From NCBI RefSeq assembly GCF_021213805.1, contig NZ_JAJQJI010000011.1, positions 1-64,000 on the forward strand: DNA of 64,000 nucleotides. Reading direction: 5' to 3'. The notes beneath the pieces are model-generated. The model saw only the letters and a program-made list of their open reading frames with translations, had not been told where the DNA came from and ran no database searches. The stretch is from Mycobacterium sp. MYCO198283. GTDB lineage: Bacteria; Actinomycetota; Actinomycetes; Mycobacteriales; Mycobacteriaceae. Position numbers and translations under genes: made by a program. This document shows, piece by piece, positions 7,422 to 19,607 of this stretch (its first letter is position 1; every line of letters begins with the position of its first letter).

Positions 7422-8045
7422 ATGCCTGGTACCGACGACGCCGCCGCCGCGCCGGTGCTGCCGCGTGAATTGACCGATATCCCCGACCGGGTGCGACGCG
7501 TTCCGCGACCGCCCGTGCCGGTGCTGGCCGAGCCGTTCGCGATCCGCGTCGTCGACCCCGACCGTGACGCGGCGCTGCTGGCGGAGTGGATGAACCGGCC
7601 GCATCTCGCCGCGACGTGGGAGTACGACCGGCCGCAGTGGTGGTGGCACCGCCACGTGTCGGCGCAGCTGGCCGGCGAGTACTCGCTGCCGCTGATGGCG
7701 AGCCTGCGGGGCGCTGAGCGGGGCTATGTCGAGGTGTACCGCGCGGCCAAGGACTCGATCGCGTCCTGTTACGACGCCGAACCCCACGATCTCGGTGTGC
7801 ACGCCGCCGTCGCCGACCCGAAGATCGTCAACCGCGGACTCGGCCCGCTGCTGCTGCCCAAGATCGTCGCGAGCCTGTTCGACCGCGAACCGGACTGCCG
7901 GCGGGTGATGTTCGATCCCGATCACCGCAACATCGGCGCCCGCCGGCTCTGCGAGTTCGTCGGCTGCCGCTTCCTCGGCGAGCACGACATGGCGAACCGG
8001 CGGATGGCGCTCTATGCGTTTCCGCGGCCCATCACGTCGTCGTAG
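7422..8045 (+). CDS. mbtK: Lysine N-acyltransferase MbtK (mycobactin acylation)
   Basis: A 207-residue GNAT-fold enzyme that transfers the fatty acyl chain to the epsilon-amino group of the mycobactin lysine. It carries the siderophore acetyltransferase pattern: EWMNRPHLAATWEYDRP, then WWWHRH, then a CoA/ACP-binding segment DPKIVNRGLGPLLLPK and the C-terminal DPDHRNIGARRLCEFVGC. It is convergent with mbtN-mbtM-mbtL and overlaps the mbtN 3' end by 34 bp, the same arrangement as Rv1347c opposite Rv1344-1346. Iron regulation through IdeR is expected; only a weak box is visible upstream. Confidence 0.9.
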   Translation: MPGTDDAAAAPVLPRELTDIPDRVRRVPRPPVPVLAEPFAIRVVDPDRDAALLAEWMNRPHLAATWEYDRPQWWWHRHVSAQLAGEYSLPLMASLRGAERGYVEVYRAAKDSIASCYDAEPHDLGVHAAVADPKIVNRGLGPLLLPKIVASLFDREPDCRRVMFDPDHRNIGARRLCEFVGCRFLGEHDMANRRMALYAFPRPITSS

Positions 8046-9184
8046 CCGGCGAAGTCGGGCGTCATCGCCGCCGCCACCAGCTCCCACAGCACCTCGTCGG
8101 TGCCGCCGCCCACCCGGGCCAGCTTCATGTCGCGCCACCACCGGCCCAGCGGGGTCTCGTCGACGAGATAGCCGGCGCCACCGAAGATGTGCATGCACTC
8201 CGACACCACCTCTTCGCCGAGGCGCGCCGCGGTCACCTTGGTGGCCGCGGCCGTCCGCAGGTCCAGCCGGCCGGTCTGGGCGATGCCGTGGAGCGCGTGG
8301 CGCAGCAGGTCCACCCGGGCCTGCAGGTCGGCGACCCGGAACCGCAGTGCCTGATGCTCATACAGCGTGTGCCCGAACTGGCGGCGCTGCACCATCCGCG
8401 CGAGCGTGATGCCGAGCGCCCGCTGACACGACGACGCCACCTGCCCCGCGATGGACAGGCGCTCGTGCGCCAGTCCCCAGCTGATGGCGGCCAGACCCGT
8501 TCCCGCCCTGGCGATCAGCGCGTCCGCGGGCAGCCAGGTGTCGATGTGCACCGCGGCCGTGTCGAGCGGTCCGGCGCCCACTTTGCGGTAGGGCTGCTGC
8601 ACCGCCACGCCGGGGTCGTCGAGCGGCACGGCGACCAGCGCGACGTTGCCGTGACGGCTGTGCTGGTCGTGGTCGACGCTGCGGACGACGGCGATGACGT
8701 AGTCGGCGATCGGTGACAGCGATACGAATTTCTTGACACCCCGCACCTCGAAACCGCCTGCCGCCGTGCGCAGCTCGGTCTCGACGATCTGCAGGTCCGA
8801 GCCGCCGGACTCCTCCGAGGCGCCGATGCACAGCACCGCGTCGCCGGCGATGGCCCGGTCGGCGACGGTCCGCAGGTGATCGGACCGGGCGAAGCGGCGC
8901 AGGATCGCGATGGCGGAATCGTGCAGGCTGACGCCGACGCCGATCCCGGCGGACTGCAGCCGCCCGAGCGCGAACGCCAGCTCGTTGAGCTTGGCGACGT
9001 CGGGCTGCTGCCGGCTGCCCCACTTGCCGTCGAACACGCCGGCGCGGCCCAGGTGTTCGACGAGCTGGCGCGGAAACCGTTCGGTGGCTTCGGCTTCCGC
9101 CGTCCACGCCCGCACCTGCGGGCCGAAGGCCTCGTCGAGCAGGGACCGGTAGTCGTCCACCGTCAGCTCGGTCACGGTGGTCAT
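8012..9184 (-). CDS. mbtN: Acyl-ACP dehydrogenase MbtN
   Basis: A 390-residue acyl-CoA dehydrogenase-fold flavoprotein that introduces the double bond into the mycobactin acyl chain while it is bound to MbtL. Visible features are the FAD/substrate segment AVLCIGASEESGGSDLQ, RGVKKFVSLSPIADY, the C-terminal MVQRRQFGHTLYEHQALRF and a final ECMHIFGGAGYLVDETPLG with GGTDEVLWELVA. Start ATG 9184 overlaps the mbtM stop (ATGA). It is the last gene of the mbtL-mbtM-mbtN unit, which should share the iron box at 11025. Confidence 0.9.
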   Translation of the reverse strand: MTTVTELTVDDYRSLLDEAFGPQVRAWTAEAEATERFPRQLVEHLGRAGVFDGKWGSRQQPDVAKLNELAFALGRLQSAGIGVGVSLHDSAIAILRRFARSDHLRTVADRAIAGDAVLCIGASEESGGSDLQIVETELRTAAGGFEVRGVKKFVSLSPIADYVIAVVRSVDHDQHSRHGNVALVAVPLDDPGVAVQQPYRKVGAGPLDTAAVHIDTWLPADALIARAGTGLAAISWGLAHERLSIAGQVASSCQRALGITLARMVQRRQFGHTLYEHQALRFRVADLQARVDLLRHALHGIAQTGRLDLRTAAATKVTAARLGEEVVSECMHIFGGAGYLVDETPLGRWWRDMKLARVGGGTDEVLWELVAAAMTPDFAGYDDVMGRGNA

Positions 9185-10749
9185 GTGCCCACCAGCGTGC
9201 GCCGGACCTCCAGTCGGCGGAGCTTTCCGGACGAGGTGCGCGGCAGGGAGCCGGGCGCCACGAACCTCACCTCCGCGGGCACCACGCCGCACACCGACGC
9301 CACCCGCCGGATGAGTTCGCTGCGCGCGCCGGATTCGTCGGTGCCGCGGTATTCGGCGGAGACGACCAGCGCCGGCCGTGCGGCGGCACCGCCCGCGACC
9401 GCGACCACGGCGCCCTGGCGGACACCTTCGACCTGCGCAGCGACGCGTTCGACCTCGGTGGGGAAAATGTTGCGGCCGGCGACGGTGATGATCTCCTCGA
9501 TCCGGCCGCACACGACCAGGCCGTCGGCGGTGACGTAGCCGAGATCGCCGGTCGGGAACCAGGATTGCGCGTCAAGGGGCTCGTCGCCGAGATACCCGGC
9601 CATCATGGACGCGCCGCGCACCTCGATCTCGCCGATGCCGCGGCCGGCGGCGTCGGCGACGTCATAGCCCGTGGGCGTGATCCGCAGGTGCATCCCCGCG
9701 ACCGGCTGACCCAGCACCGCGTGGTTTCGGACGCGGCCCTCGTCGTCGACGACACTGTCGACGACCAGCCCGGTGCCCGGCGCGGGAATCGTGACGGCGC
9801 AGGTCGATTCGGCCAGCCCGTAGGACGGCGACGCCGCCGCGCCGTCGTATCCGAAGCGCGCCATGGCGTCGGCGAAGCTCGCCATGCCGTCGCAGTCGAC
9901 GGGTTCGCCACCGTTGAGGGCGAACCGCAGCGCGGACAGATCGGCGTCGCGAACGGCGTTGCCGTACTTGCCGATCACACCGTAGGCGAAGTTCGGGGCC
10001 GCGGTGAGCGTCGCGCGGCTCTCCGTCAGCCAGGCCGGCCAGCGCAACGGCGACCCAGCGAACGCCGAGGTCGGCGCCAGCCACAGCGGCACTCCGGAGT
10101 AGGCGCCGGCGAGTAGGAATGCCAGGCCCATGTCGTGATAGAGGGGCAACCAGCTGTGACCGACGTCGGAACCGGCGTCCACCCCGACCCGCTCGGTGAG
10201 CGCCCGAACATTGCTCAGCACCGCGTCGGGCGACAGCAGTGCGGTGCGGGGGCTTCCGGTGGAACCGGCGGTGCCCTGCAGCAGCGCGACGTCCGTCGGG
10301 CCGACCGGCGCGACGGACGCCCGGGCTGCGCCGTGCGCAATCGGCGCGACGTCGTGGATGCGCAGCGCCGAGTCCACCGACTCGAGGGTGCCGACGAACT
10401 CCTCCGATGCGAGAACGGTCCGGACACCGAGGGACTGGCACCGCTCGACGGTGGCACCGGCCCAGCGCGCGGGCTCGGCGCCGCGAACCGGGTTCGGGAG
10501 TATCGAGATGCCGGCGCCGGCGAGCCAGGCGCCGAAGATGCCGGCGACGAACTCGGCCGTCGGCTCGCCGACCAGGCCCACCGGCGCGTCACCGTTCTCG
10601 TCGAGCAGGCGCGTCGCGACCGCCTGCGCCATGGCCAGCACCTCCGGCCACGGCGTGGCGTGCCAGGCGCCGGCCGCTTTGTCGAAGACGACGAGGTCGT
10701 GCGGTGAGGTCGACAGCGACGCCGAGAAGGCGTCGGCGAGCACGCTCAC
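9181..10749 (-). CDS. mbtM: Long-chain fatty acyl-AMP ligase MbtM (FadD33 type)
   Basis: A 522-residue ANL-superfamily ligase that activates a fatty acid as acyl-AMP and loads it on the carrier protein MbtL. The P-loop-like motif is LLQGTAGSTGSPRTALL (about residues 150-166); later come SPSYGLAESTCAVTIPA, the TGDLGYV adenylate motif and VCGRIEEIITVAGRNIFPTE with the hinge, and a C-terminal LPRTSSGKLRRLEV with the catalytic Lys. Start is GTG 10749, overlapping the mbtL stop (GTGA); its own stop overlaps the mbtN start. Three coupled genes imply stoichiometric production. Confidence 0.92.
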   Translation of the reverse strand: MSVLADAFSASLSTSPHDLVVFDKAAGAWHATPWPEVLAMAQAVATRLLDENGDAPVGLVGEPTAEFVAGIFGAWLAGAGISILPNPVRGAEPARWAGATVERCQSLGVRTVLASEEFVGTLESVDSALRIHDVAPIAHGAARASVAPVGPTDVALLQGTAGSTGSPRTALLSPDAVLSNVRALTERVGVDAGSDVGHSWLPLYHDMGLAFLLAGAYSGVPLWLAPTSAFAGSPLRWPAWLTESRATLTAAPNFAYGVIGKYGNAVRDADLSALRFALNGGEPVDCDGMASFADAMARFGYDGAAASPSYGLAESTCAVTIPAPGTGLVVDSVVDDEGRVRNHAVLGQPVAGMHLRITPTGYDVADAAGRGIGEIEVRGASMMAGYLGDEPLDAQSWFPTGDLGYVTADGLVVCGRIEEIITVAGRNIFPTEVERVAAQVEGVRQGAVVAVAGGAAARPALVVSAEYRGTDESGARSELIRRVASVCGVVPAEVRFVAPGSLPRTSSGKLRRLEVRRTLVGT

Positions 10750-11018
10750 GCGGGTGTCTTCGCCAGGATGGCGTCCTCGAGGTCGCCGACGGTGTCGCAG
10801 CCGAGCAGTTCCTCCTCGCTCAACGCGACGCCGAGCTTGTCCTCGATGGCCACCATGCCGACCGCGAACGCCACCGAGTCCAGCCCGACGTCGTCGACGA
10901 GATGCGAGTCGCGGGTCAGGCGGGCGATGCCGACGCCCAGGTCCTCGCGCAGGATGCCCTCGAGCGCGACGCTGACGGATTCGGATCGTGACGCTTCCAC
11001 GGCGCAGGACGCTACCAC
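10746..11018 (-). CDS. mbtL: Acyl carrier protein MbtL
   Basis: A 90-residue acyl carrier protein. The phosphopantetheine attachment Ser lies in DDVGLDSVAFAVGMV, the usual DS motif, and the second half ends with CDTVGDLEDAILAK. It carries the fatty acyl chain between MbtM, MbtN and MbtK. GTG 11018 lies eight bases after taacct on the minus strand, so translation looks leaderless, and that -10 lies inside the IdeR box. It is the promoter-proximal gene of mbtL-mbtM-mbtN, with a 4-bp overlap to mbtM. A later GTG at 11000 is the alternative start. Confidence 0.9.
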   Translation of the reverse strand: MVASCAVEASRSESVSVALEGILREDLGVGIARLTRDSHLVDDVGLDSVAFAVGMVAIEDKLGVALSEEELLGCDTVGDLEDAILAKTPA

Positions 11019-11024
11019 GTTGAG

Positions 11025-11043
11025 TTAGGTTAGCCTCACATAA
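11025..11043 (-). promoter_or_regulatory. IdeR iron box overlapping the mbtL promoter
   Basis: On the + strand the 19 bases begin ttaggttag and match the IdeR consensus at 16 of 19 positions. The site covers the likely mbtL -10 (complement of 11027-11032) and lies 6 bp before the GTG. It also reaches into the last codons of the upstream fluoride channel gene (stop at 11036-11038). IdeR-Fe would block mbtL-mbtM-mbtN when iron is plentiful. Confidence 0.85.
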
Positions 11044-11386
11044 AGGAGCGGGTGATCGCCAGGCCGGCGTACGCCGCCGAAAGGCCCATGACGAGGCTCG
11101 CGGCGGCGTAGGCGAGGCCGCGCCACCGTTCGTCGCGGAGCAGGCGCAGCGTCTCGGCGCCGAACGTCGAATAGGTGGTCAGCGCGCCGCAGAACCCGGC
11201 GCCCACCACCGCCGACGCCGTCGGCCCCACCGGAACCGCCGTCAGGCCCGCCAGCAGGAACGAGCCCGCGACGTTGACCACGAACGTGCCCCACGGCCAC
11301 CGTCGGCCGCTCGTGAGCCAGCGGTCGACGAGATAGCGCAGCGGAGCGCCGATCGCGGCACCGAGCGCCACCCACAGCAGCGTCAT
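11036..11386 (-). CDS. crcB: Fluoride channel subunit CrcB (second copy)
   Basis: A 116-residue four-helix Fluc protein. It begins MTLLWVALGAAIGAPLRYLVD with the conserved GAxxR pattern, has the TFVVNVAGSFLLAGL helix with the N-x-x-G-S/C signature and GFCGALTTYSTF, the Fluc pore-lining block. Fluc channels export F- by facilitated diffusion as dual-topology dimers; paired genes as here usually give heterodimers. Its ATG 11386 overlaps the stop of the preceding crcB (ATGA). Its 3' end carries the mbtL iron box. Confidence 0.92.
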   Translation of the reverse strand: MTLLWVALGAAIGAPLRYLVDRWLTSGRRWPWGTFVVNVAGSFLLAGLTAVPVGPTASAVVGAGFCGALTTYSTFGAETLRLLRDERWRGLAYAAASLVMGLSAAYAGLAITRSFM

Positions 11387-11766
11387 GCGGGCCGCCGGAC
11401 CAGGCGCTCGCCCACCGCGACCGCGGCCACGCCGGTGATCACCTGCAGGCCGAGGTAGGCAAGCGCCGTCGCCGGCTCGCCGTGATCGATCAATTGCTGC
11501 ACCTCGACGATGTGGGTGCTGAAGGTGGTGTAGCCGCCGAGCACGCCGACGCCCAGGAAGGGCCGCAGCAGGGTCTGGTCCGGCCGGAAGCGCTCGATCG
11601 CGGCCAGCAGCGCGCCGAGCAGCAGACAGCCCGACACGTTGATCACGAACGTCGCCCAGCCGATGGTGTCCGGTGGGTGCGGCCAGGCCCCTTCGATCAA
11701 CGCCCGGGACACCGCGCCGACCACACCCCCGAGCGCCACCAGCACGAGGATGCGAAACGTCGTCAT
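11383..11766 (-). CDS. crcB: Fluoride channel subunit CrcB (first copy)
   Basis: A 127-residue Fluc subunit: N-terminal LVALGGVVGAVSRALIEG, helix 2 TFVINVSGCLLLGALLAA with the asparagine, and GVGVLGGYTTFSTHIVE, the phenylalanine-box region. Together with the overlapping second copy it should form a heterodimeric fluoride exporter in the plasma membrane. The pair is divergent from pgmA across 65 bp, as in Rv3069-Rv3070 beside pgmA. No fluoride riboswitch was recognised upstream. Confidence 0.92.
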   Translation of the reverse strand: MTTFRILVLVALGGVVGAVSRALIEGAWPHPPDTIGWATFVINVSGCLLLGALLAAIERFRPDQTLLRPFLGVGVLGGYTTFSTHIVEVQQLIDHGEPATALAYLGLQVITGVAAVAVGERLVRRPA

Positions 11767-11831
11767 GGCACTTCCGATGTCGAGGTGACCGGCCGGCGAG
11801 AAGCCTAGGACGCAGGAGCAGAATCGAGGAC

Positions 11832-13462
<1,631 letters not shown>

Positions 13463-13466
<4 letters not shown>

Positions 13467-14704
13467 CTGACACTGCGTCGACGACGCTCCCGCGGGAAGT
13501 CTGGCTGCTCGTCTCGGCGAATGTCGTCGTCGCGCTCGGCTACGGCGTCGTCGCCCCGGTGCTGCCGCAGTACGCGCGCAACTTCGGGGTGAGCATCAGC
13601 GCGGCGACGTTCGTCATCACCGCGTTCGCGATGATGCGGCTCGTCGGCGCCGCGCCCGCCGGCCTGCTGGTGCAGCGGTGGGGGGAGCGGCGGATCTACA
13701 TCACCGGCCTGCTGATCGTCGCGGTGTCCACCGGCGCCTGCGCCTTCGCCGACAGCTACGGGCAGCTGCTGCTGTTCCGTGCCGCGGGCGGCGTGGGCTC
13801 GGCGATGTTCACGGTGTCGTCGCTGGGGCTGATGATCCGCATCTCGCCGCCCGGCGCCCGCGGCCGCGTCGCCGGGCTCTTCTCGTCGGGGTTCCTGATC
13901 GGGTCGGTGTGCGGGCCGGTGCTCGGCAGCCTCACCGCCGGTCTCGGGCTCTCCGCGCCGTTCCTCATCTACGGCGCCGCCCTGCTCGTCGCGCCGGCCG
14001 TCATCTTCGTCAGCCTGCGCCGCAGCGCACTCGCCGCGCCCATCGAGTCGACCGAACCCGCCGTCTCCGTGCGAGAAGTGTTGCGCCACCGCGCGTACCG
14101 AGCGGCGCTGTTCTCCAACTTCACGACGGGCTGGGCGGCGTTCGGGTTGCGGATCGCGCTGGTGCCGCTGTTCGTGGTCGAGGTGCTCGACCGCGGGGCC
14201 GGCGTCGCAGGGCTGGCGCTCGCCACCTTCGCCGTCGGCAACGTCTCCGCGACCATCCCGAGCGGCTACCTCTCCGACCGGGTCGGCCGGCGCAGGCTGC
14301 TGATCAGCGGGCTCACGGTCGCCGCGGTGTCGACCATGTTCGTCGGGCTCACCACGTCGCTGCCGGTGTTCCTCGTGGCGGCCTATGTGACCGGAGCGGC
14401 GACGGGCGTCTTCGTGGCGCCGCAGCAGGCCGCCGTCGCCGACATCATCGGCAACCGCGCCCGCGGCGGGACGGCTGTCGCCACGTTCCAGATGATGTCC
14501 GACGTCGGGTCCATCGTCGGGTCCCTGCTCGTCGGGCAGATCGCCCAGTACCTGTCGTTCTCGTGGGCGTTCGTCATCAGCGGCGGCATCCTGCTGCTGG
14601 CCGCCCTCGGCTGGGTGCTCGCGCCCGAAACCCGGCCGCCGTCGGTGCGCTCGTCGACCCCGAACCGGCCCCTGGGGTCCGAGGCTGCGGGGGAGTTGCC
14701 CTAG
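13463..14704 (+). CDS. MFS transporter coupled to pgmA
   Basis: A 413-residue, 12-helix major facilitator, probably a drug/H+-antiporter-like exporter. It opens PREVWLLVSANVVVALGYGV with the first helix; motif A appears as LVQRWGERRIYITG between helices 2 and 3, motif C-like GSVCGPVLGSLTAG in helix 5 and a second-half GYLSDRVGRRRLLISG. GTG 13463 overlaps the pgmA stop (GTGA), so the two are co-translated, which is odd for a sugar mutase and an exporter. The C-terminal 20 residues are a hydrophilic tail. Confidence 0.85.
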
Positions 14705-14757
14705 CCGCCCACGGTTTTGAGGGCCCCTGCGCCGTGGTGTAGCTTTGGCGGGCACGC

Positions 14758-14830
14758 GGGGCTATGGCGCAGCTGGTAGCGCACCACACTGGCAGTGTGG
14801 GGGTCAGGGGTTCGAGTCCCCTTAGCTCCA
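14758..14830 (+). tRNA. tRNA-Ala (anticodon GGC)
   Basis: A complete 73-nt cloverleaf. The acceptor stem pairs ggggcta (14758-14764) with tagctcc (14823-14829), with A as discriminator. The D arm is gcgc/gcgc, the anticodon stem ccaca/tgtgg encloses ctggcag with GGC at the anticodon, and the T arm is agggg/cccct around ttcgagt. CCA is not encoded. It follows the MFS gene by about 50 bp on the same strand. Confidence 0.96.
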
Positions 14831-14973
14831 CCCAAAACCGCAGGTCAGGAGCGTCAGTTCCGCTCACTGGCGCCGTTCGACAGCACGACCGTGAGCCCGT
14901 CCTGTGGATCTGCCGACGCCGCGCGCGCTTTGAGAACCGCGGCACCACCGCACGGTCGGGGAGTGTGCGATCT

Positions 14974-14995
14974 GATACGCCGCCAACGGCGTATC
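14974..14995. repeat. Perfect 9-bp inverted repeat (hairpin)
   Basis: The arms gatacgccg and cggcgtatc are separated by ccaa. There is no T-tract, so it is either an operator or a GC-rich, intrinsic-like terminator for tRNA-Ala. Confidence 0.6.
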
Positions 14996-15020
14996 GCGTA
15001 TGAAACCGCACATTCGAGCG

Positions 15021-15065
15021 CGTGCGCCGGGCCAACGTGCGCCGGGCAAACGTGCGCCGGGCAAA
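15021..15065. repeat. 15-bp tandem repeat, three copies
   Basis: Three consecutive copies of cgtgcgccgggcaaa occur, the first with one difference (ccaa for caaa), followed by a partial fourth at 15066. It is noncoding as far as I can judge. The unit is 5 codons long but no reading frame here is convincing. Confidence 0.75.
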
Positions 15066-15191
15066 GGTGCGCTTCGGCCACGCCACGCACGCTCACCCCG
15101 CCACGAGCGTGCGCGGAATGCACGCGTTTCGCGGCGCGTCGGCGTGCAGACACGCACGCTCGCGCAAACGGGGGGGACCGGGCAGTGAGCG

Positions 15192-15509
15192 CTACGAGCA
15201 GTTGTTGGGGCGGGCGACGATGACGCCGAGGTAGGAGTCGGCGCTGATCTCCTCGCCGGCGGACGGGTACTGGTAGCAGACGGTCCAGTTCGTCTCGTTA
15301 TGAATGTCCTGCGCGGGGCCGTCGTTCTGGGCGTTGAGCGTCAGGTCTTCGCTCAGCGACTTCACGGTGGCCTCCGCGTGCTGCAGGCTCATGCCCTTGA
15401 TGTCCGGCATCTCATAGGTCTCGTCGTCGGCGGCAGCTGGGGCGGCGAGCCCGGTGGCGATGACGAGCGCTGACAGCGAGCCGATGATCGCGGTGGAGGC
15501 CTTGGCCAT
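15192..15509 (-). CDS. Secreted PASTA-like small protein
   Basis: A 105-residue protein with a clear Sec signal peptide: positive MAK start, hydrophobic core and AAPAAA-D cleavage site near residue 27. The mature part of about 78 residues reads MPDIKGMSLQHAEATVKSL, the usual start of a PASTA domain (peptidoglycan or muropeptide binding in kinases and PBPs), and ends with VIVARPNNCS. Two Cys residues (CYQYP and the C-terminal NNC) could form a disulfide outside the cell. The gene stands alone with a ggagattcc-type ribosome binding site. Confidence 0.75.
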   Translation of the reverse strand: MAKASTAIIGSLSALVIATGLAAPAAADDETYEMPDIKGMSLQHAEATVKSLSEDLTLNAQNDGPAQDIHNETNWTVCYQYPSAGEEISADSYLGVIVARPNNCS

Positions 15510-15657
15510 TGGAATCTCCTTGACGGTGGAAGGGAGCCTGCTTTGCTGTTGTACTACGCAAAACCGTGAGCCCTAACTTATCCGACGACGAACCGCCGCT
15601 CGCTGCGATCGGCGCCTGGCAGGATCGTTGGTCGCACCAGGGATCGGAAGGAGCCGC

Positions 15658-18024
<2,367 letters not shown>

Positions 18025-18091
18025 GCACACCCTTACCGCGGGCAGGTACTGTCCCGACGAACCGATCCCCACCGGCGAAAGCGAGCGCGAC

Positions 18092-18862
18092 GTGACCACA
18101 CCCGACGAGGTCACCGGCCTGCGGCTGCTCGTCGTGGGAGCGTCCTCGGGCATCGGTCACGCGGTCGCCGTCGACGCTGCCGAGCGCGGCGCCACCGTCG
18201 CCGTCGCCGCTCGGCGGATGGCGCAGCTCCGGGAGCTGGCCGAGACGGTCGGTGGGACCGCCTACGAGCTCGACGTCGAGGACCCGGTGGCGATCGAGGA
18301 GGTCGTCGCCGCGGCGGCGCGACAGCTCGGCGGCCTGGACGCGGTGGTGGTCACGAGCACCGTGGTGCCCTTCGCCTACATCGAGGACACTGACATCACC
18401 ACCTGGATGCACGCGTTCGCCGTCAACGCCGTCGGTGCCAACAACGTGCTGCGGGCAGCGCTGCCGCAGCTGTCCGACGCGGGGGTCGTGCTGATCGCGT
18501 CGAGCCACGACGTCGGCCGGCCGCGCGCCGGTGTGGCCGCCTACAGCGCCAGCAAAGCCGCGCTCGACGAGATCCTGCACTCCTGGCGCGGCGAGCACCC
18601 GGAGCTGTCCGTCATCCGCGTGGGGATCGGTCCCACCGAGGACACCGAAATCCTGCGCGGCGCCGACCGCGACCTGCTGGCGCAGCTCTTCCGGTCCTGG
18701 GTGCGGCAGGGCCAGCTCCCGGCGCAGATGTCAGCGCTGCGCGACGTCGCGGACACGCTCGTGTCGCTGGTGGCGCTGGCGCACCGCAATCCCAGCGTCG
18801 TCCCCGAGTTCGTCCAGCTCGCGCCGCGGATCCGCACCGCCGGGAGCCGCGACACCGGGTAG
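18092..18862 (+). CDS. Short-chain dehydrogenase/reductase
   Basis: A 256-residue classical SDR. The NAD(P) site is VGASSGIG (residues 14-21) followed by AARR, which suggests NADP(H); the catalytic Tyr and Lys are in YSASK (about 151-155) with the Ser in IASSHD. The C-terminal third contains a long substrate-binding segment and no membrane helix. Start is GTG 18092 after a gaaagcgagcg tract. It precedes the DUF899 gene on the same strand (58-bp gap). Substrate unknown. Confidence 0.85.
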   Translation: MTTPDEVTGLRLLVVGASSGIGHAVAVDAAERGATVAVAARRMAQLRELAETVGGTAYELDVEDPVAIEEVVAAAARQLGGLDAVVVTSTVVPFAYIEDTDITTWMHAFAVNAVGANNVLRAALPQLSDAGVVLIASSHDVGRPRAGVAAYSASKAALDEILHSWRGEHPELSVIRVGIGPTEDTEILRGADRDLLAQLFRSWVRQGQLPAQMSALRDVADTLVSLVALAHRNPSVVPEFVQLAPRIRTAGSRDTG

Positions 18863-18920
18863 CGCGATGAGTTTCGCGGGCGCCGGCGGTCGATACCTGC
18901 GACAGCGAAGGGAGAACCGC

Positions 18921-19607
18921 ATGAGCACACCGCTACCACCCGTGGTCGACGAGGCCACCTGGCGCGCCGCACTGCAGGACCTGCGGCGGCGGGAGAAGGC
19001 CGCCACCCGCGAATTGGACGCCATCGCCGCCCAGCGACGCCGGCTGCCGATGGTCGAGCTGCCCGACTACACGTTGATCGGCGCGGACGGCCCCATCCGG
19101 CTCGCCGACATCTTCGCCGGCCGCTCGCAGCTGATCGTCTACCACCACATGTGGTCCGACGGCGCGCAGTGGCAGTGCGGCGGCTGTACCGGCTTCACCT
19201 CGCAGTTCACCCGGCTGGAGTTCCTCGACAACTACGACGCCCGCTTCGTCATCGTCACCAACGGGCCGATCGACGAGGCGCTGCACTACCGCCACAAGGT
19301 CGGCAACCGGATGGAGTGGTACTCCTCGGCGGAGAGCTCGTTCGGCGCCGACGTCGACGCCCCGCCCGGCGGCGGGTTCGGGATCAACGTGTTCCTGCGG
19401 GCCGGCGACACCGTGTACCGCACCTGGCACACCGCGGGCCGCGGCACCGAGCAGCTCAGCCATACGTTCGGGCTGCTCGACGTGCTGCCCTACGGTCGGC
19501 AGGAGGAGTGGCAGGATTCGCCGCCCGGGTGGCCGCAGCGCCCCACCTACTCGGGGTGGGCCGACAGCCCCGACATCGCCCGCGCCTACGGCCCGGCGGA
19601 CGGCTGA
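18921..19607 (+). CDS. DUF899 thioredoxin-like protein
   Basis: A 228-residue thioredoxin-fold DUF899 protein. Hallmarks are LPDYTLIGADGPIRLADIF, LIVYHHMWSDGAQWQCGGCT with the CxxC-like CGGC and the DALHYRHK-type segment (here EALHYRHKVG). The C-terminal part has HTFGLLDVLPYGRQEEWQDS. Members are often encoded near regulators and are presumed redox or dithiol enzymes, without defined substrate. ATG 18921 has gaagggag upstream. Its last 22 bases overlap the small membrane gene on the other strand. Confidence 0.88.
   Translation: MSTPLPPVVDEATWRAALQDLRRREKAATRELDAIAAQRRRLPMVELPDYTLIGADGPIRLADIFAGRSQLIVYHHMWSDGAQWQCGGCTGFTSQFTRLEFLDNYDARFVIVTNGPIDEALHYRHKVGNRMEWYSSAESSFGADVDAPPGGGFGINVFLRAGDTVYRTWHTAGRGTEQLSHTFGLLDVLPYGRQEEWQDSPPGWPQRPTYSGWADSPDIARAYGPADG

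Larger units (their letters stand above)
14831..15191. other. 360-bp gene-free stretch with hairpin and tandem repeats
   Basis: I see no convincing gene. Short frames exist on both strands (one on the minus strand ends at 14854 with ADPQDGLTVVLSNGASERN and could be a remnant). The stretch contains a perfect hairpin at 14974-14995 and a 15-bp tandem repeat at 15021-15065, both listed separately. The final 100 bases are rich in gcg/cgc words. Confidence 0.6.

Noticed and set aside
11767..11831. Fluoride riboswitch before the crcB pair
   Set aside because: The gap is 65 bp and I could not recognise the conserved fluoride riboswitch core.
14758..14830. tRNA-Ala as integration site of a mobile element
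   Set aside because: I found no integrase gene nearby and no second copy of the tRNA 3' end in the window.
15021..15070. CRISPR-like array
   Set aside because: The repeats are contiguous 15-bp units without spacers, and no cas gene is present.
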